From an uncultured Saprospiraceae bacterium (GTDB taxonomy: Bacteria; Bacteroidota; Bacteroidia; Chitinophagales; Saprospiraceae), in contig CALJPQ010000023.1 in the NCBI GenBank assembly GCA_937980645.1, positions 1 to 64,000 of the forward strand: DNA of 64,000 nucleotides, given 5' to 3'. Shown piece by piece: positions 7,514-15,779 of the stretch. The position numbers and the translations under genes were made by a program. Position 1 is the stretch's first letter. Each line of letters opens with the position of its first letter. A model generated the notes under the pieces. It searched no databases. It had not been told where the DNA came from and saw only the letters and a program-made list of their open reading frames with translations.

Positions 7514-10500
7514 ATGAACCGCTTGCTGTTTTTTGCAATTGCCACAGCCTTCCTTGCCGCCCAAGTGCAGGCGCAGACCGAGAAAAAGAAATGGGACGTT
7601 TCGGCGCCAGAGGGCATTCCGCTTCAGGAAGTATCGTTCACCGTAAGTGAAGGCACATGGATGAACCTGGATGTCAGCCCCGACGGTCAGACGGTTGTTT
7701 TTGACCTGCTGGGCGATATTTATGCGATGCCCATTTCGGGCGGAGAGGCGCGTTGTCTGCGTTCAGGGTTGGCCTGGGAGGTACAGCCGCGTTTTTCGCC
7801 CGACGGGCGCAAGATTCTGTTTACCTCCGACGCCGCCGGTGGCGATAACATCTGGGTCATGAACGCCGATGGCACGGAAGCGCGCCAAGTAACGAAGGAG
7901 ACTTTCCGCCTGCTCAACAATCCGGCCTGGATGCCCGACGGTGAGTACTTTGTGGCACGCAAACACTTCACCAGCACGCGCTCACTGGGAGCAGGCGAGA
8001 TTTGGCTTTACCACCTTTCGGGTGGGGAGGGCGTGCAGCTGACCAAACGTAAGAATGATCAGCAGGACGTCAACGAACCTTCCGTCAGCCCCGATGGACG
8101 CTACATCTACTTTAGCGAAGATCTTTACGGAGGCGGCTTTTTCCAGTACAACAAAGACCCACACAAGCAGATTTTTGCCATACGCCGCTACGACCGCCAG
8201 ACGGGCAAGATTGAAACCCTCACAGGTGGCTCCGGGGGCGCTTGTCGGCCTCAGGTCAGCCCCGACGGCCAGTGGCTTGCTTTTGTTCGCCGCGTAGATC
8301 TCAAGTCCGTCCTTTTCGTGCGCGAACTGGCAACAGGTAAGGAGTACCCGCTTTACGACCAGCTGGATAAAGACCAGCAAGAGGCCTGGACCATCTTCGG
8401 CGTTTATCCAGGCCATGCCTGGATGCCCATTGCCCTGGCCAGCACAGCGCGTAGCATTGTCATTTGGGCCGGCGGTAAAATCCGCCGCATTGACTTTGAC
8501 CTCAGGCGTCTGGGCGAACGCCGCAGTATCTCTGTGCATGAGATCCCGTTTCGTTGCACGGTCAATACCCGTGTGGCCGAAACAGTGCGCTTCGAGAACC
8601 GCGTCTTCGAGCCGGAGTTCACCGCCCGCGCCATTCGGCACGCCATCACCAGTCCTGATGGCAAAACGCTTGTCTTCAATGCTGCGGGCAAACTCTACAA
8701 GAAGGCGCTGCCCGACGGCATACCCGAACCACTTATCCGGACAACCTATGGTCGTTGTGTTTTCATAGATGCCGAAGCCACTGACCCGGAGATGCTCGAA
8801 TTTGAGCCTGACTTTTCGCCCGATGGCCAGCACCTTGTGTTTGTTACGTGGAACGACGTCCTGGGCGGCGCCCTCTGGCAGGTACGCCTGGCGGACGGCC
8901 GCCCGGAGCAAATCCCGGTGCGCGGGGGCATCTTTCGCACGCCCCGCTACTCACCCGACGGGCGGCGCATTGTGTTTCGCTTTCAAAACGGCGACGACGA
9001 ACTGGGCATCGCCAAAGTGGAGAAGCCGGGCATCTACATGGTGGATTTGAGCAAACCCGACCAGGCTCAATTCATCACCGACGAAGGCGAAAACCCGCGC
9101 TTCAGCCCCGACGGCACGCGCGTTTACGTGCAAATGGGCGGTTACCTCTTCGGCGCTTTGGATAAAAAACTCGTTTCCTTCGATCTTAACGGCCAGGACA
9201 GACGCGAGCTGTTCAAAAGTAAGTACGTCAACCAATGGGCGCCCTCGCCCGACGGCCGCTGGCTGGCCTTCACTGAATTACACAAGGCCTACGTGTGCGC
9301 CTGGCCGCCTGCAGGCCAGACGATTGACTTGAGCGCTGACACAAAAGCCTTCCCCGTCAGCCTCATCTCCACCGATGCCGGCTACAACCTGCACTGGAGT
9401 GCCGACAGTAAAAAGGTGTTTTACACTTTAGGCGACGAGTATTTCGCCATCGACTTGGCGCAACGCTTTGCCTTTCTGGCGGATGCTCCCGATAGCCTGC
9501 CGCCATTGCCTGCCTCCGGTGCGAAAATTGGTCTTCGGCTGAAATCCGACCAGCCCGAAGGTTTTATCGTGCTGGAAAATGCCCGCATCATCCCCATGGA
9601 AGGCGACCGCGTACTTGAAAACGGCGTCGTAGCCGTCGAGAATAACCGCATCGCCTTTGTGGGCACCACCGCCGAATGGCGCAAAAACCTCACCCTGCAG
9701 GCCAAAGCCCGCACAGGGCGCCGAATAGACTGCCGCGGTAAAACCATCTTGCCAGGCTTCGTGGACGTGCATGCCCATTCGGGCAACTTCCGCTACGGCC
9801 TCAACCCGCAAAAACAATGGGAGTACTACGCCAACCTGGCCTATGGCGTAACAACCATGCACGACCCTTCGGTCAACTCCGAAATGGCCTTCTCCAACGG
9901 CGAGATGCTCCGCGCCGGGCGCATGGTAGGGCCACGCCTGTACAGCACCGGAACTATCCTCTATGGGGCCGATGGCGACTTCAAGGCACCCATCAACAGC
10001 CTCGACGACGCCCGCAGTGCCCTGCGCCGTACGCAGGCGTGGGGGGCCTTCTCGGTGAAAAGCTACAACCAGCCCCGCCGCGACCAGCGCCAGCAGGTCA
10101 TCGCCGCCGCGCGCGAGCTGGGCATGATCGTCGTACCCGAAGGCGGCTCCTTCTTCTACCACAACCTCAACCAAGTAGCCGACGGACACACGGGTGTGGA
10201 GCACAACCTGCCCGTGGCGCCCATCTACGACGACGTCATACAATTCTGGCGCCGCACTCGGGCGCACAACACGCCCACGCTCGTCGTGTGCTACGGCGCC
10301 GTCAACGGCGAGTACTACTTCTATCAAAAGGAAGATATCTGGAAAAAAGAACGCCTGCTGCGCTTCACACCGCGCCACATCCTGAACGAGCGCGCCCGCC
10401 ACCGCACCATGATCCCGGAAGAGGAATATGAGAATGGCCACCTCCTCGTCAGCCGCCAACTCAAAAAGATGCTTGACGCCGGTATTCGCATCAACCTCGG

Positions 10501-10888
10501 CTCCCACGGCCAACTGCAGGGCCTAGCCGCCCACTGGGAACTGTGGATGCTCGCCCAGGGCGGCATGACGCCTATGGAAGCCCTGCGCTGCGCTACCCTG
10601 CACGGCGCTCAGTACATCGGCATGGACCGCGAAATCGGCTCTCTGGCGCCTGGCAAACTGGCCGACCTTATGGTGCTCGATAAAAACCCGTTAGAAAACA
10701 TCCGCAATACCGAGCACATCCGCTACGTCATGGTCAACGGGCGCCTCTACGACGCCAGTACGCTGGACGAAATCGCACCCACGCCGCGCAAACGCGAACC
10801 GTTCTGGTTTGAACTGCCAGGCAGCGACCTCAACGGAGCCGGTATTCAGCACACCTGTCAGGAAGCGAAGTGCGTTTGCGGGCAATAA
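7514..10888 (+). CDS. secreted TolB-like beta-propeller / amidohydrolase fusion
   Basis: An 1124-residue exported protein. Residues 1-22 are a signal peptide (MNRLLFFAIATAFLAAQVQA) ending in AQA-like cleavage residues. Residues about 45-650 contain repeated PD40/WD40-like blades with the recurring SPDGR motif (at least eight copies), as in TolB propellers. Residues about 690-1090 form an amidohydrolase: metal-binding HAH in FVDVHAHSGNF, GVTTMHDPS, and the terminal GKLADLMVLDKNPLENI typical of imidazolonepropionase-like enzymes. The ATG at 7514 is chosen over 7481 because the -7 element overlaps the latter. Such fusions are known in Bacteroidota and are assumed to be periplasmic hydrolases; the substrate is not known. 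The C-terminus has three closely spaced cysteines. Confidence 0.88.
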   Translation: MNRLLFFAIATAFLAAQVQAQTEKKKWDVSAPEGIPLQEVSFTVSEGTWMNLDVSPDGQTVVFDLLGDIYAMPISGGEARCLRSGLAWEVQPRFSPDGRKILFTSDAAGGDNIWVMNADGTEARQVTKETFRLLNNPAWMPDGEYFVARKHFTSTRSLGAGEIWLYHLSGGEGVQLTKRKNDQQDVNEPSVSPDGRYIYFSEDLYGGGFFQYNKDPHKQIFAIRRYDRQTGKIETLTGGSGGACRPQVSPDGQWLAFVRRVDLKSVLFVRELATGKEYPLYDQLDKDQQEAWTIFGVYPGHAWMPIALASTARSIVIWAGGKIRRIDFDLRRLGERRSISVHEIPFRCTVNTRVAETVRFENRVFEPEFTARAIRHAITSPDGKTLVFNAAGKLYKKALPDGIPEPLIRTTYGRCVFIDAEATDPEMLEFEPDFSPDGQHLVFVTWNDVLGGALWQVRLADGRPEQIPVRGGIFRTPRYSPDGRRIVFRFQNGDDELGIAKVEKPGIYMVDLSKPDQAQFITDEGENPRFSPDGTRVYVQMGGYLFGALDKKLVSFDLNGQDRRELFKSKYVNQWAPSPDGRWLAFTELHKAYVCAWPPAGQTIDLSADTKAFPVSLISTDAGYNLHWSADSKKVFYTLGDEYFAIDLAQRFAFLADAPDSLPPLPASGAKIGLRLKSDQPEGFIVLENARIIPMEGDRVLENGVVAVENNRIAFVGTTAEWRKNLTLQAKARTGRRIDCRGKTILPGFVDVHAHSGNFRYGLNPQKQWEYYANLAYGVTTMHDPSVNSEMAFSNGEMLRAGRMVGPRLYSTGTILYGADGDFKAPINSLDDARSALRRTQAWGAFSVKSYNQPRRDQRQQVIAAARELGMIVVPEGGSFFYHNLNQVADGHTGVEHNLPVAPIYDDVIQFWRRTRAHNTPTLVVCYGAVNGEYYFYQKEDIWKKERLLRFTPRHILNERARHRTMIPEEEYENGHLLVSRQLKKMLDAGIRINLGSHGQLQGLAAHWELWMLAQGGMTPMEALRCATLHGAQYIGMDREIGSLAPGKLADLMVLDKNPLENIRNTEHIRYVMVNGRLYDASTLDEIAPTPRKREPFWFELPGSDLNGAGIQHTCQEAKCVCGQ

Positions 10889-10932
10889 GCAAAGCAGGCT
10901 GGCAAAGCACAGTACCTGGCCCTACACCGTTT

Positions 10933-10940
10933 TATATTTG
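10933..10940 (+). promoter_or_regulatory. -7 promoter element TATATTTG
   Basis: A match to the Bacteroidota TAnnTTTG element 24 bp before the DUF2024 ATG. No TTG is seen at the expected -33 spacing. Confidence 0.45.
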
Positions 10941-10964
10941 TATGGATAGAAAAATGCCTGCGCT

Positions 10965-11366
10965 ATGAAAGTCGCCGTTTGGGATACCTACTTCCGCCAG
11001 CCGAATGGCGTTACGCTACACTTCGACATCCTGGTGCCGGAAATGGCTTCTGACTTTGCCACCGTCTGCGCTTACGGCCGGCAATATCTGGCGGGTCGCG
11101 GCTTTCCGGAGGCTACGCTCGAATCCTCCCAGTGTCAGTTTTGCCATGTGGAAGAGCCTACGGAGGAAATGCTCGCCGCCTTTGAGCAACAGGGCTATCT
11201 CATCGTAGAAATGGAAGACATCCCGTCAGCGCTGCCCCCTGAGCCTTCCCGGCGCGATTATATTTTGTACCTACGCGCTCATCACTCCGAATATCGGTTC
11301 GCCGATTTTCGGGGTAAAACGCTTGAGGAGGTACGGGATATGGTAGTGCGCTTGAGGGGTTCCTAA
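10965..11366 (+). CDS. DUF2024 family protein with C-terminal extension
   Basis: A 133-residue protein. The N-terminal 85 residues match the DUF2024 pattern (MKVAVWDTYFRQPNGVTLHF, DILVPE, then GRQYL and a CxxCH: CQFCHVEEP). The usual family member is about 85 residues; here a further 45 residues (RRDYILYLRAHHSEYRF onwards) end with GKTLEEVRDMV, which looks like a small helical module. Function unknown. A -7 element lies 24 bp upstream, so it probably has its own transcript. It converges on mqnC with 52 bp between the stop codons. Confidence 0.75.
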   Translation: MKVAVWDTYFRQPNGVTLHFDILVPEMASDFATVCAYGRQYLAGRGFPEATLESSQCQFCHVEEPTEEMLAAFEQQGYLIVEMEDIPSALPPEPSRRDYILYLRAHHSEYRFADFRGKTLEEVRDMVVRLRGS

Positions 11367-11418
11367 ACCAAAGCCTTTGTTTTTTTTGACACCTGAGCAT
11401 CGGTGTTAACGGTCAGGC

Positions 11419-12573
11419 TCAATCTACCACCAATGCCGCCCGGTCCAGTTCCTGTTGGCGGATGTTGGCGGGCAGTTCGCGGAATTCGTATTGCTGGTTG
11501 CGCAGGCGCGGCTCAAAGCCCGCCTCTCGGATGGCGCGCTGGATACCGTCGGCGGTGAAGCGGAAGCGGGCACCGGCAGCGGAGACCACATTTTCTTCGA
11601 TCATGATGCTGCCGAAGTCGTTAGCGCCGGCGTGCAGGCATACCTGAGCGACCTGCTTGCCCACCGTAAGCCACGAGGCCTGAATGTTGACGATGTTGGG
11701 CAGCATGATGCGGCTCATGGCAATCATGCGAACGTATTCGTCGCCCGTTACGGCGTTGCGGGCGCGTTTGAGTTTTTTCAGGATGGTGTCTTCGTCCTGG
11801 AAGGGCCAGGGAATGAAGGCGATGAAGCCTTTAGCATCGGCGGGCTTTTCGGACTGCACTTGCCGGATGGCGGCGAAGTGTTGCATGCGCTCTAAGTTGG
11901 TTTCGATGTGGCCAAACATCATGGTGGCCGAGGTGGTCAGGCGCAGCTGGTGGGCAGCGCGCATGATGTCTAACCATTCCTGAGCGCCGCATTTGCCCTT
12001 GGAGATGAGGCGCCGCACACGGTCGTTGAGGATTTCGGCGCCGGCACCGGGCAGCGAGTCTAAGCCGGCTTCTTTGAGGGCTTTGAGCACGTCGTAATGG
12101 CTCATGCCCTCCAGTTTGCAGATGTGGGCTACCTCAGGCGGCCCGAGGGCGTGCAGTTTGAGGTTGGGGTAAAGCAATTTCAGCTCCCGGAAGAGGCGGG
12201 TGTAGTAGTCGAGCCCTAGATCGGGATGATGGCCGCCTTGCAGCAGGAGTTGTTCGCCGCCGAAGGCGAAGGTTTCTTCAATTTTTTGCTTGTACTCCTC
12301 GATGGTGGTGATGTAGGCCTCTTCGTGTCCGGGTCGGCGGTAGAAGTTGCAGAACTTGCAGTTGGCGATGCAGACGTTGGTGGTGTTGGCGTTTCGGTCA
12401 ATGATCCAGGTAACCACGTTGCCCGGCACGTGGTGTTGGCGCAGCTGGTTGCCGACGTACATCAGGTCGGCGGTGGGCGCCTGTTCGAAGAGAAAGACGC
12501 CTTCTTCGGGCGTGAGCCATTCCAGTCGGAGCGCCCGATGCAGCAAGTCGGCGATTTGTTGCGATGCGGTCAT
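11419..12573 (-). CDS. mqnC: cyclic dehypoxanthinyl futalosine synthase (radical SAM)
   Basis: A 384-residue radical SAM enzyme that cyclises dehypoxanthine futalosine in the futalosine route to menaquinone. The Cx3Cx2C cluster motif is at C68, C72 and C75 (NVCIANCKFCNFYR), preceded by the IIDRNANTTN strand typical of MqnC. Further family motifs are LQGGHHPD, GPPEV and SATMMFGHIE. MqnE is related, but the residues around the cluster and the overall length fit MqnC better. The ATG at 12573 is chosen over the open frame to 12615 because a -7 element lies 39 bp upstream of it. No other mqn gene is adjacent, though an amidohydrolase at 14495 could belong to the same pathway. Confidence 0.9.
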   Translation of the reverse strand: MTASQQIADLLHRALRLEWLTPEEGVFLFEQAPTADLMYVGNQLRQHHVPGNVVTWIIDRNANTTNVCIANCKFCNFYRRPGHEEAYITTIEEYKQKIEETFAFGGEQLLLQGGHHPDLGLDYYTRLFRELKLLYPNLKLHALGPPEVAHICKLEGMSHYDVLKALKEAGLDSLPGAGAEILNDRVRRLISKGKCGAQEWLDIMRAAHQLRLTTSATMMFGHIETNLERMQHFAAIRQVQSEKPADAKGFIAFIPWPFQDEDTILKKLKRARNAVTGDEYVRMIAMSRIMLPNIVNIQASWLTVGKQVAQVCLHAGANDFGSIMIEENVVSAAGARFRFTADGIQRAIREAGFEPRLRNQQYEFRELPANIRQQELDRAALVVD

Positions 12574-12612
12574 GGTCGTCGGATGTGTGCACACATTTGC
12601 GTGGTGCTGGAA

Positions 12613-12620
12613 CAAAGATA
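12613..12620 (-). promoter_or_regulatory. -7 promoter element TATCTTTG for mqnC
   Basis: On the minus strand the bases read TATCTTTG, 39 bp before the mqnC ATG at 12573. It supports the shorter mqnC start. Confidence 0.45.
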
Positions 12621-12746
12621 GGCGGCGGAGGTTTGCGCAGTGTAGGACGATGACGCCTAGTCTTTATTTTTGATTTTTGCCAGTGTTGGCACCGCCGGAG
12701 TACCTTTCCAACGACTCAATTAATCATTTAAATTAACTTAGTGGTT

Positions 12747-13310
12747 ATGTCTGTTACAGAACACCTATCGGCTCGGGCGTTTGAAAGTCTTTTGCAAATC
12801 CTGAAAAAACGCTTCCAGCAATACCCACACCGCCACCTGGGCATTACCTGGGCCGATGTGGAGCGGCGGCTGCAGGAGCGCCCGGAGAAATGGCACTCGC
12901 TTCAGGAAATGGAACGCACGGGCGGAGAACCCGATGTGGTGGGCCAGGATGCCCAAACAGGCGAATACCTGTTTTTCGATTGTGCTGCGGAAAGCCCAGG
13001 CGGTCGCCGGAGCCTCTGCTACGACCGCGAAGGGCAGCAGGCGCGCAAAGACCAGGCCGCCGCCGGCAACGCCGTAGATATGGCCGCCGAAATGGGAATC
13101 GAATTGCTGACGGAGGAGGACTACCGGTATCTGCAGACCTTCGGCCTGTTTGACACCAAAACCTCCAGCTGGCTGAAAACGCCCGAAGAAATACGCCGGC
13201 TGGGCGGGGCGCTTTTTGGCGATTATCGCTATGGGCGGGTGTTTGTGTACCACAACGGAGCACAGTCCTACTATGCGGCCCGCGGTTTTCGAGGTATGGT
13301 GAAGGTTTGA
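12747..13310 (+). CDS. DUF4256 family protein
   Basis: A 187-residue soluble protein recognised as DUF4256 by its length and by conserved stretches: FESLLQILKKRF at the N-terminus, TGGEPDVVG, YLFFDCAAESP, RRSLCYD, and the C-terminal TSSWLKTPEEIRRLGGALFG with FVYHNGAQSYYAARGF. The family is widespread in bacteria, and its function is unknown. The ATG at 12747 is preferred to a GTG at 12741. A TATTTTTG sequence at 12665-12672 could be its promoter, but it is 74 bp away. The next gene begins 106 bp downstream with its own promoter-like element. Confidence 0.82.
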   Translation: MSVTEHLSARAFESLLQILKKRFQQYPHRHLGITWADVERRLQERPEKWHSLQEMERTGGEPDVVGQDAQTGEYLFFDCAAESPGGRRSLCYDREGQQARKDQAAAGNAVDMAAEMGIELLTEEDYRYLQTFGLFDTKTSSWLKTPEEIRRLGGALFGDYRYGRVFVYHNGAQSYYAARGFRGMVKV

Positions 13311-13371
13311 GTGGGTGCGTGGGTTGGGCAGAAATTTTTGCCCTCCGAATACGCAAGCCCGCGCTGCCGCG

Positions 13372-13379
13372 TAAGTTTG
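13372..13379 (+). promoter_or_regulatory. -7 promoter element TAAGTTTG
   Basis: A TAnnTTTG match followed by CTGCC, 37 bp upstream of the ATG of the membrane-protein gene at 13417. No -33 TTG at good spacing. Confidence 0.4.
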
Positions 13380-13416
13380 CTGCCCGTAACATATTCCACC
13401 AACGCTTAGAACTGCT

Positions 13417-14454
13417 ATGCTCAGCCTGTTGTCCATCGTCATTGGTATTGTCTTCGTCTTGCTGCTCTTCAGCCTGTTGGCCACCACAGTCATGGAAGTG
13501 GTGTCGGGGCTGCTGACGCTTCGGGGCAAAAACCTCATCAACGTCTTGCGCAGCATGCTTGGCGATACGTTTGCCGAAGAGTTCATCCAGCACCCCTATT
13601 ACAAGCAGATGGGTGAAAAGGCGTCGTTTTTGCGCTTTTTGCGCCCTAAGACACTGCCGCCTTCGTACATACGCCCAGGCACTTTTTCGGGCATCTTGCT
13701 CGATCAGACTAATATCTATGACGGCGAGAACATTAAGCAAGCCTTAGAGCGCCTGCCGGAAGGCCGCCTGAAGCAAGTGCTCATTTTCCTGTACCAGGAA
13801 GCCCAGGGCGATGTGGAACGCTTCCGCCTCAAGGTGGAGGAGTGGTACACAGAAGTTATGGAACGCGCCTCGGAATGGTATGTCAATAACATTCGCAGCT
13901 GGCTCATTTTCATCGGGTTTGTGATTGCCATCATCTTCAATGTGGATGTGGTGAACATCTATTCCACCCTCAGCACGAATGCTGCTTTTCGCGATTTCTT
14001 GGCCGATGCGGCCACACAATATGTGCAGATGCAGCCGGCCCCGCGCGACTTAGACAGTGCGCTCATCAACCCCGACTTGCAGGCAGCCCGGGCACGTCTA
14101 GACTCGCTCATCACCAATAACATCGCCGCTCTGCGCTCGCCCTTGGGCATCGGGTGGGACAACGTGAAATGGCCCTCCGAACAGGAGCGCACCAACTGGT
14201 GGATACTCAAATTAGTGGGCTGGCTCACCACGGCCTTAGCCATTTCGCTGGGCGCCAAATTCTGGTACGACCTGTTGAAGCAACTGGTCAACTTCCGCGG
14301 TAACATCTCCGCGCGCACCGGCGGAGGTGCCGCTCCCGGCACCCCTTCGGCGCCCATCCTGACGCAACCCGAGACGGGCATTTTCCGCAAAGCACCGCCG
14401 GCGCCCCCCGTCATCCGCAGCGCGAACAAGCCGCCCAGCGACGACAACGGATAA
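13417..14454 (+). CDS. membrane protein of unknown function, about three TM segments
   Basis: A 345-residue protein with an N-terminal hydrophobic segment (residues 3-25, LLSIVIGIVFVLLLFSLLAT). A cytosolic-looking domain of about 120 residues follows, with many charged helices (ALERLPEGRLKQVLIFLYQE). TM segments lie near 165-185 and 265-285, and the C-terminus is disordered and rich in Pro, Ala and Gly. The TM2 region SWLIFIGFVIAIIFNVDVVNI and the end motif GAKFWYDLLKQLVN recur in uncharacterised bacterial proteins I have seen without assigned function. No catalytic motif is evident. It lies 40 bp before the amidohydrolase gene and is probably co-transcribed with it. Confidence 0.7.
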   Translation: MLSLLSIVIGIVFVLLLFSLLATTVMEVVSGLLTLRGKNLINVLRSMLGDTFAEEFIQHPYYKQMGEKASFLRFLRPKTLPPSYIRPGTFSGILLDQTNIYDGENIKQALERLPEGRLKQVLIFLYQEAQGDVERFRLKVEEWYTEVMERASEWYVNNIRSWLIFIGFVIAIIFNVDVVNIYSTLSTNAAFRDFLADAATQYVQMQPAPRDLDSALINPDLQAARARLDSLITNNIAALRSPLGIGWDNVKWPSEQERTNWWILKLVGWLTTALAISLGAKFWYDLLKQLVNFRGNISARTGGGAAPGTPSAPILTQPETGIFRKAPPAPPVIRSANKPPSDDNG

Positions 14455-14494
14455 CGCTCCCTGCTGCTCAAACTACCCTGTCTGTCTCTGGCTC

Positions 14495-15679
14495 ATGATC
14501 CGCAAGTTTGCTGCCGACCGTATCTACCCCGTTTCCGCCCCACCCGTAGAGGGGGGGGTGCTGATAACCAATACAGAGGGCCAAATCTTGGCCATCGAAC
14601 GGCTCGAAGAGCACGACCCGGCCTCAGTGGAGCGCTTCAAGGGAGCCCTCGTGCCAGGGCTGGTCAATACGCACTGCCACTTAGAGCTCTCACACATGAA
14701 AGGCCTGGTGGACACCGGCACAGGCCTCATCCCGTTCATCACAGACGTGGTAACGAAGCGCAACTTTCCGCCCAAAGTGATTGCTGAAGCCATCGAACGG
14801 GCCGAACAGGAAATGCTCGACGGCGGTATCGTGGCCGTGGGCGACATTTCCAACACCACCGACACCTTCGCCACTAAAGCCAGAGGGCGTCTGCGCTACT
14901 ACACCTTCGTGGAACTGTTTGACTTTCTGCAAGATGCCGGCGCCGAAAAGGCCATGAACGACTGGATGCCCGTGTATGACGCGGCTCCCGAAGGGCATGG
15001 CTGCCAGAAGGCCCTCGTGCCGCATGCGCCGTACAGCGTCAGCCCGACGCTCTTTCGCAAAATTGCCCAAGCCAACGCAGGCCGACGGGTTACGGTGAGT
15101 ATCCATAACCAGGAAACACCCGACGAAAACGATCTCTTCCGGCACGGCAAAGGCGGCTTTTACGACTTCTACAGCCGCTTCGGCATTGACTTGAGCGCCT
15201 TCGAGCCAACCGGAAAGCCCTCCATCTACTTCGCGCTGAAACACTTAGACCCGGCACAGCGCACGCTGTTCGTCCACAATACGCTCACTACCGCCGACGA
15301 CATCCGCGCAGCGCAGGTGTGGAGCGAAAACGTGTTCTGGGCTACCTGCCCTAATGCCAACCTGTACATCGAAAACCGAATGCCCAACTACCGCCACTTT
15401 CTGGAAACCAACGCCCGCCTGACTATCGGCACCGACAGCCTGACGTCGAACTGGCAGCTGTCGGTGCTGGAAGAAATGAAAACCATTGCCCGTTATCAAA
15501 GCTATGTGCCCTTCGAGACGCTACTGCGCTGGGCCACGCTCAACGGCGCACAGGCGCTGGGCTTCGACGATATGCTGGGCAGTTTCGAGGTGGGCAAAAA
15601 GCCCGGCGTCTTACTCCTTCAAGGGCTGACGCCAGAGGGACGCTTGCAGGCCTCGAGTAGCGCACGGCGGTTGCTGTAA
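14495..15679 (+). CDS. amidohydrolase, ATZ/TRZ-like; possible aminodeoxyfutalosine deaminase
   Basis: A 394-residue cytosolic metal-dependent hydrolase/deaminase. Metal and catalytic residues are visible in order: HCH in VPGLVNTHCHLELSHMKG (near residue 58), HAPYSVS (near 172), SIHNQETPDEND with the catalytic Glu (near 203), and the Asp of LTIGTDSLTSN (near 310). The C-terminus has the GSFEVGKKPGVLLL strand. This belongs to the SsnA/TrzA/guanine-deaminase-like branch. Because mqnC is 2 kb away, deamination of 6-amino-6-deoxyfutalosine is a reasonable hypothesis, but sequence alone cannot separate it from other deaminases of this branch. Confidence 0.82.
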   Translation: MIRKFAADRIYPVSAPPVEGGVLITNTEGQILAIERLEEHDPASVERFKGALVPGLVNTHCHLELSHMKGLVDTGTGLIPFITDVVTKRNFPPKVIAEAIERAEQEMLDGGIVAVGDISNTTDTFATKARGRLRYYTFVELFDFLQDAGAEKAMNDWMPVYDAAPEGHGCQKALVPHAPYSVSPTLFRKIAQANAGRRVTVSIHNQETPDENDLFRHGKGGFYDFYSRFGIDLSAFEPTGKPSIYFALKHLDPAQRTLFVHNTLTTADDIRAAQVWSENVFWATCPNANLYIENRMPNYRHFLETNARLTIGTDSLTSNWQLSVLEEMKTIARYQSYVPFETLLRWATLNGAQALGFDDMLGSFEVGKKPGVLLLQGLTPEGRLQASSSARRLL

Positions 15680-15721
15680 GTGCTTTTCAGTGGTTTAAAA
15701 AATACTCGCTCTATCTTTCCC

Positions 15722-15747
15722 GCCAGAAAACAACGCCTTTTTCTGGC
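15722..15747. promoter_or_regulatory. 9-bp inverted repeat in the leader of the NSS transporter gene
   Basis: GCCAGAAAA at 15722-15730 and its exact complement TTTTCTGGC at 15739-15747 surround an 8-nt loop, 32 bp before the symporter ATG. A TATCTTTC (one base off the -7 consensus) lies just upstream at 15712-15719, so the repeat could be an operator or an mRNA hairpin. It could also end the upstream amidohydrolase transcript, although no T-run follows. Confidence 0.4.
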
Positions 15748-15779
15748 ATTCATTCGTAAAAACAAAACGATTTTCGCGT

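Noticed and set aside
9428..10513. A 361-codon open frame on the minus strand inside the propeller/amidohydrolase gene
   Set aside because: It is antisense to a clear gene with recognisable domains, and its residues show no family signal. Long antisense frames are common in GC-rich coding DNA.
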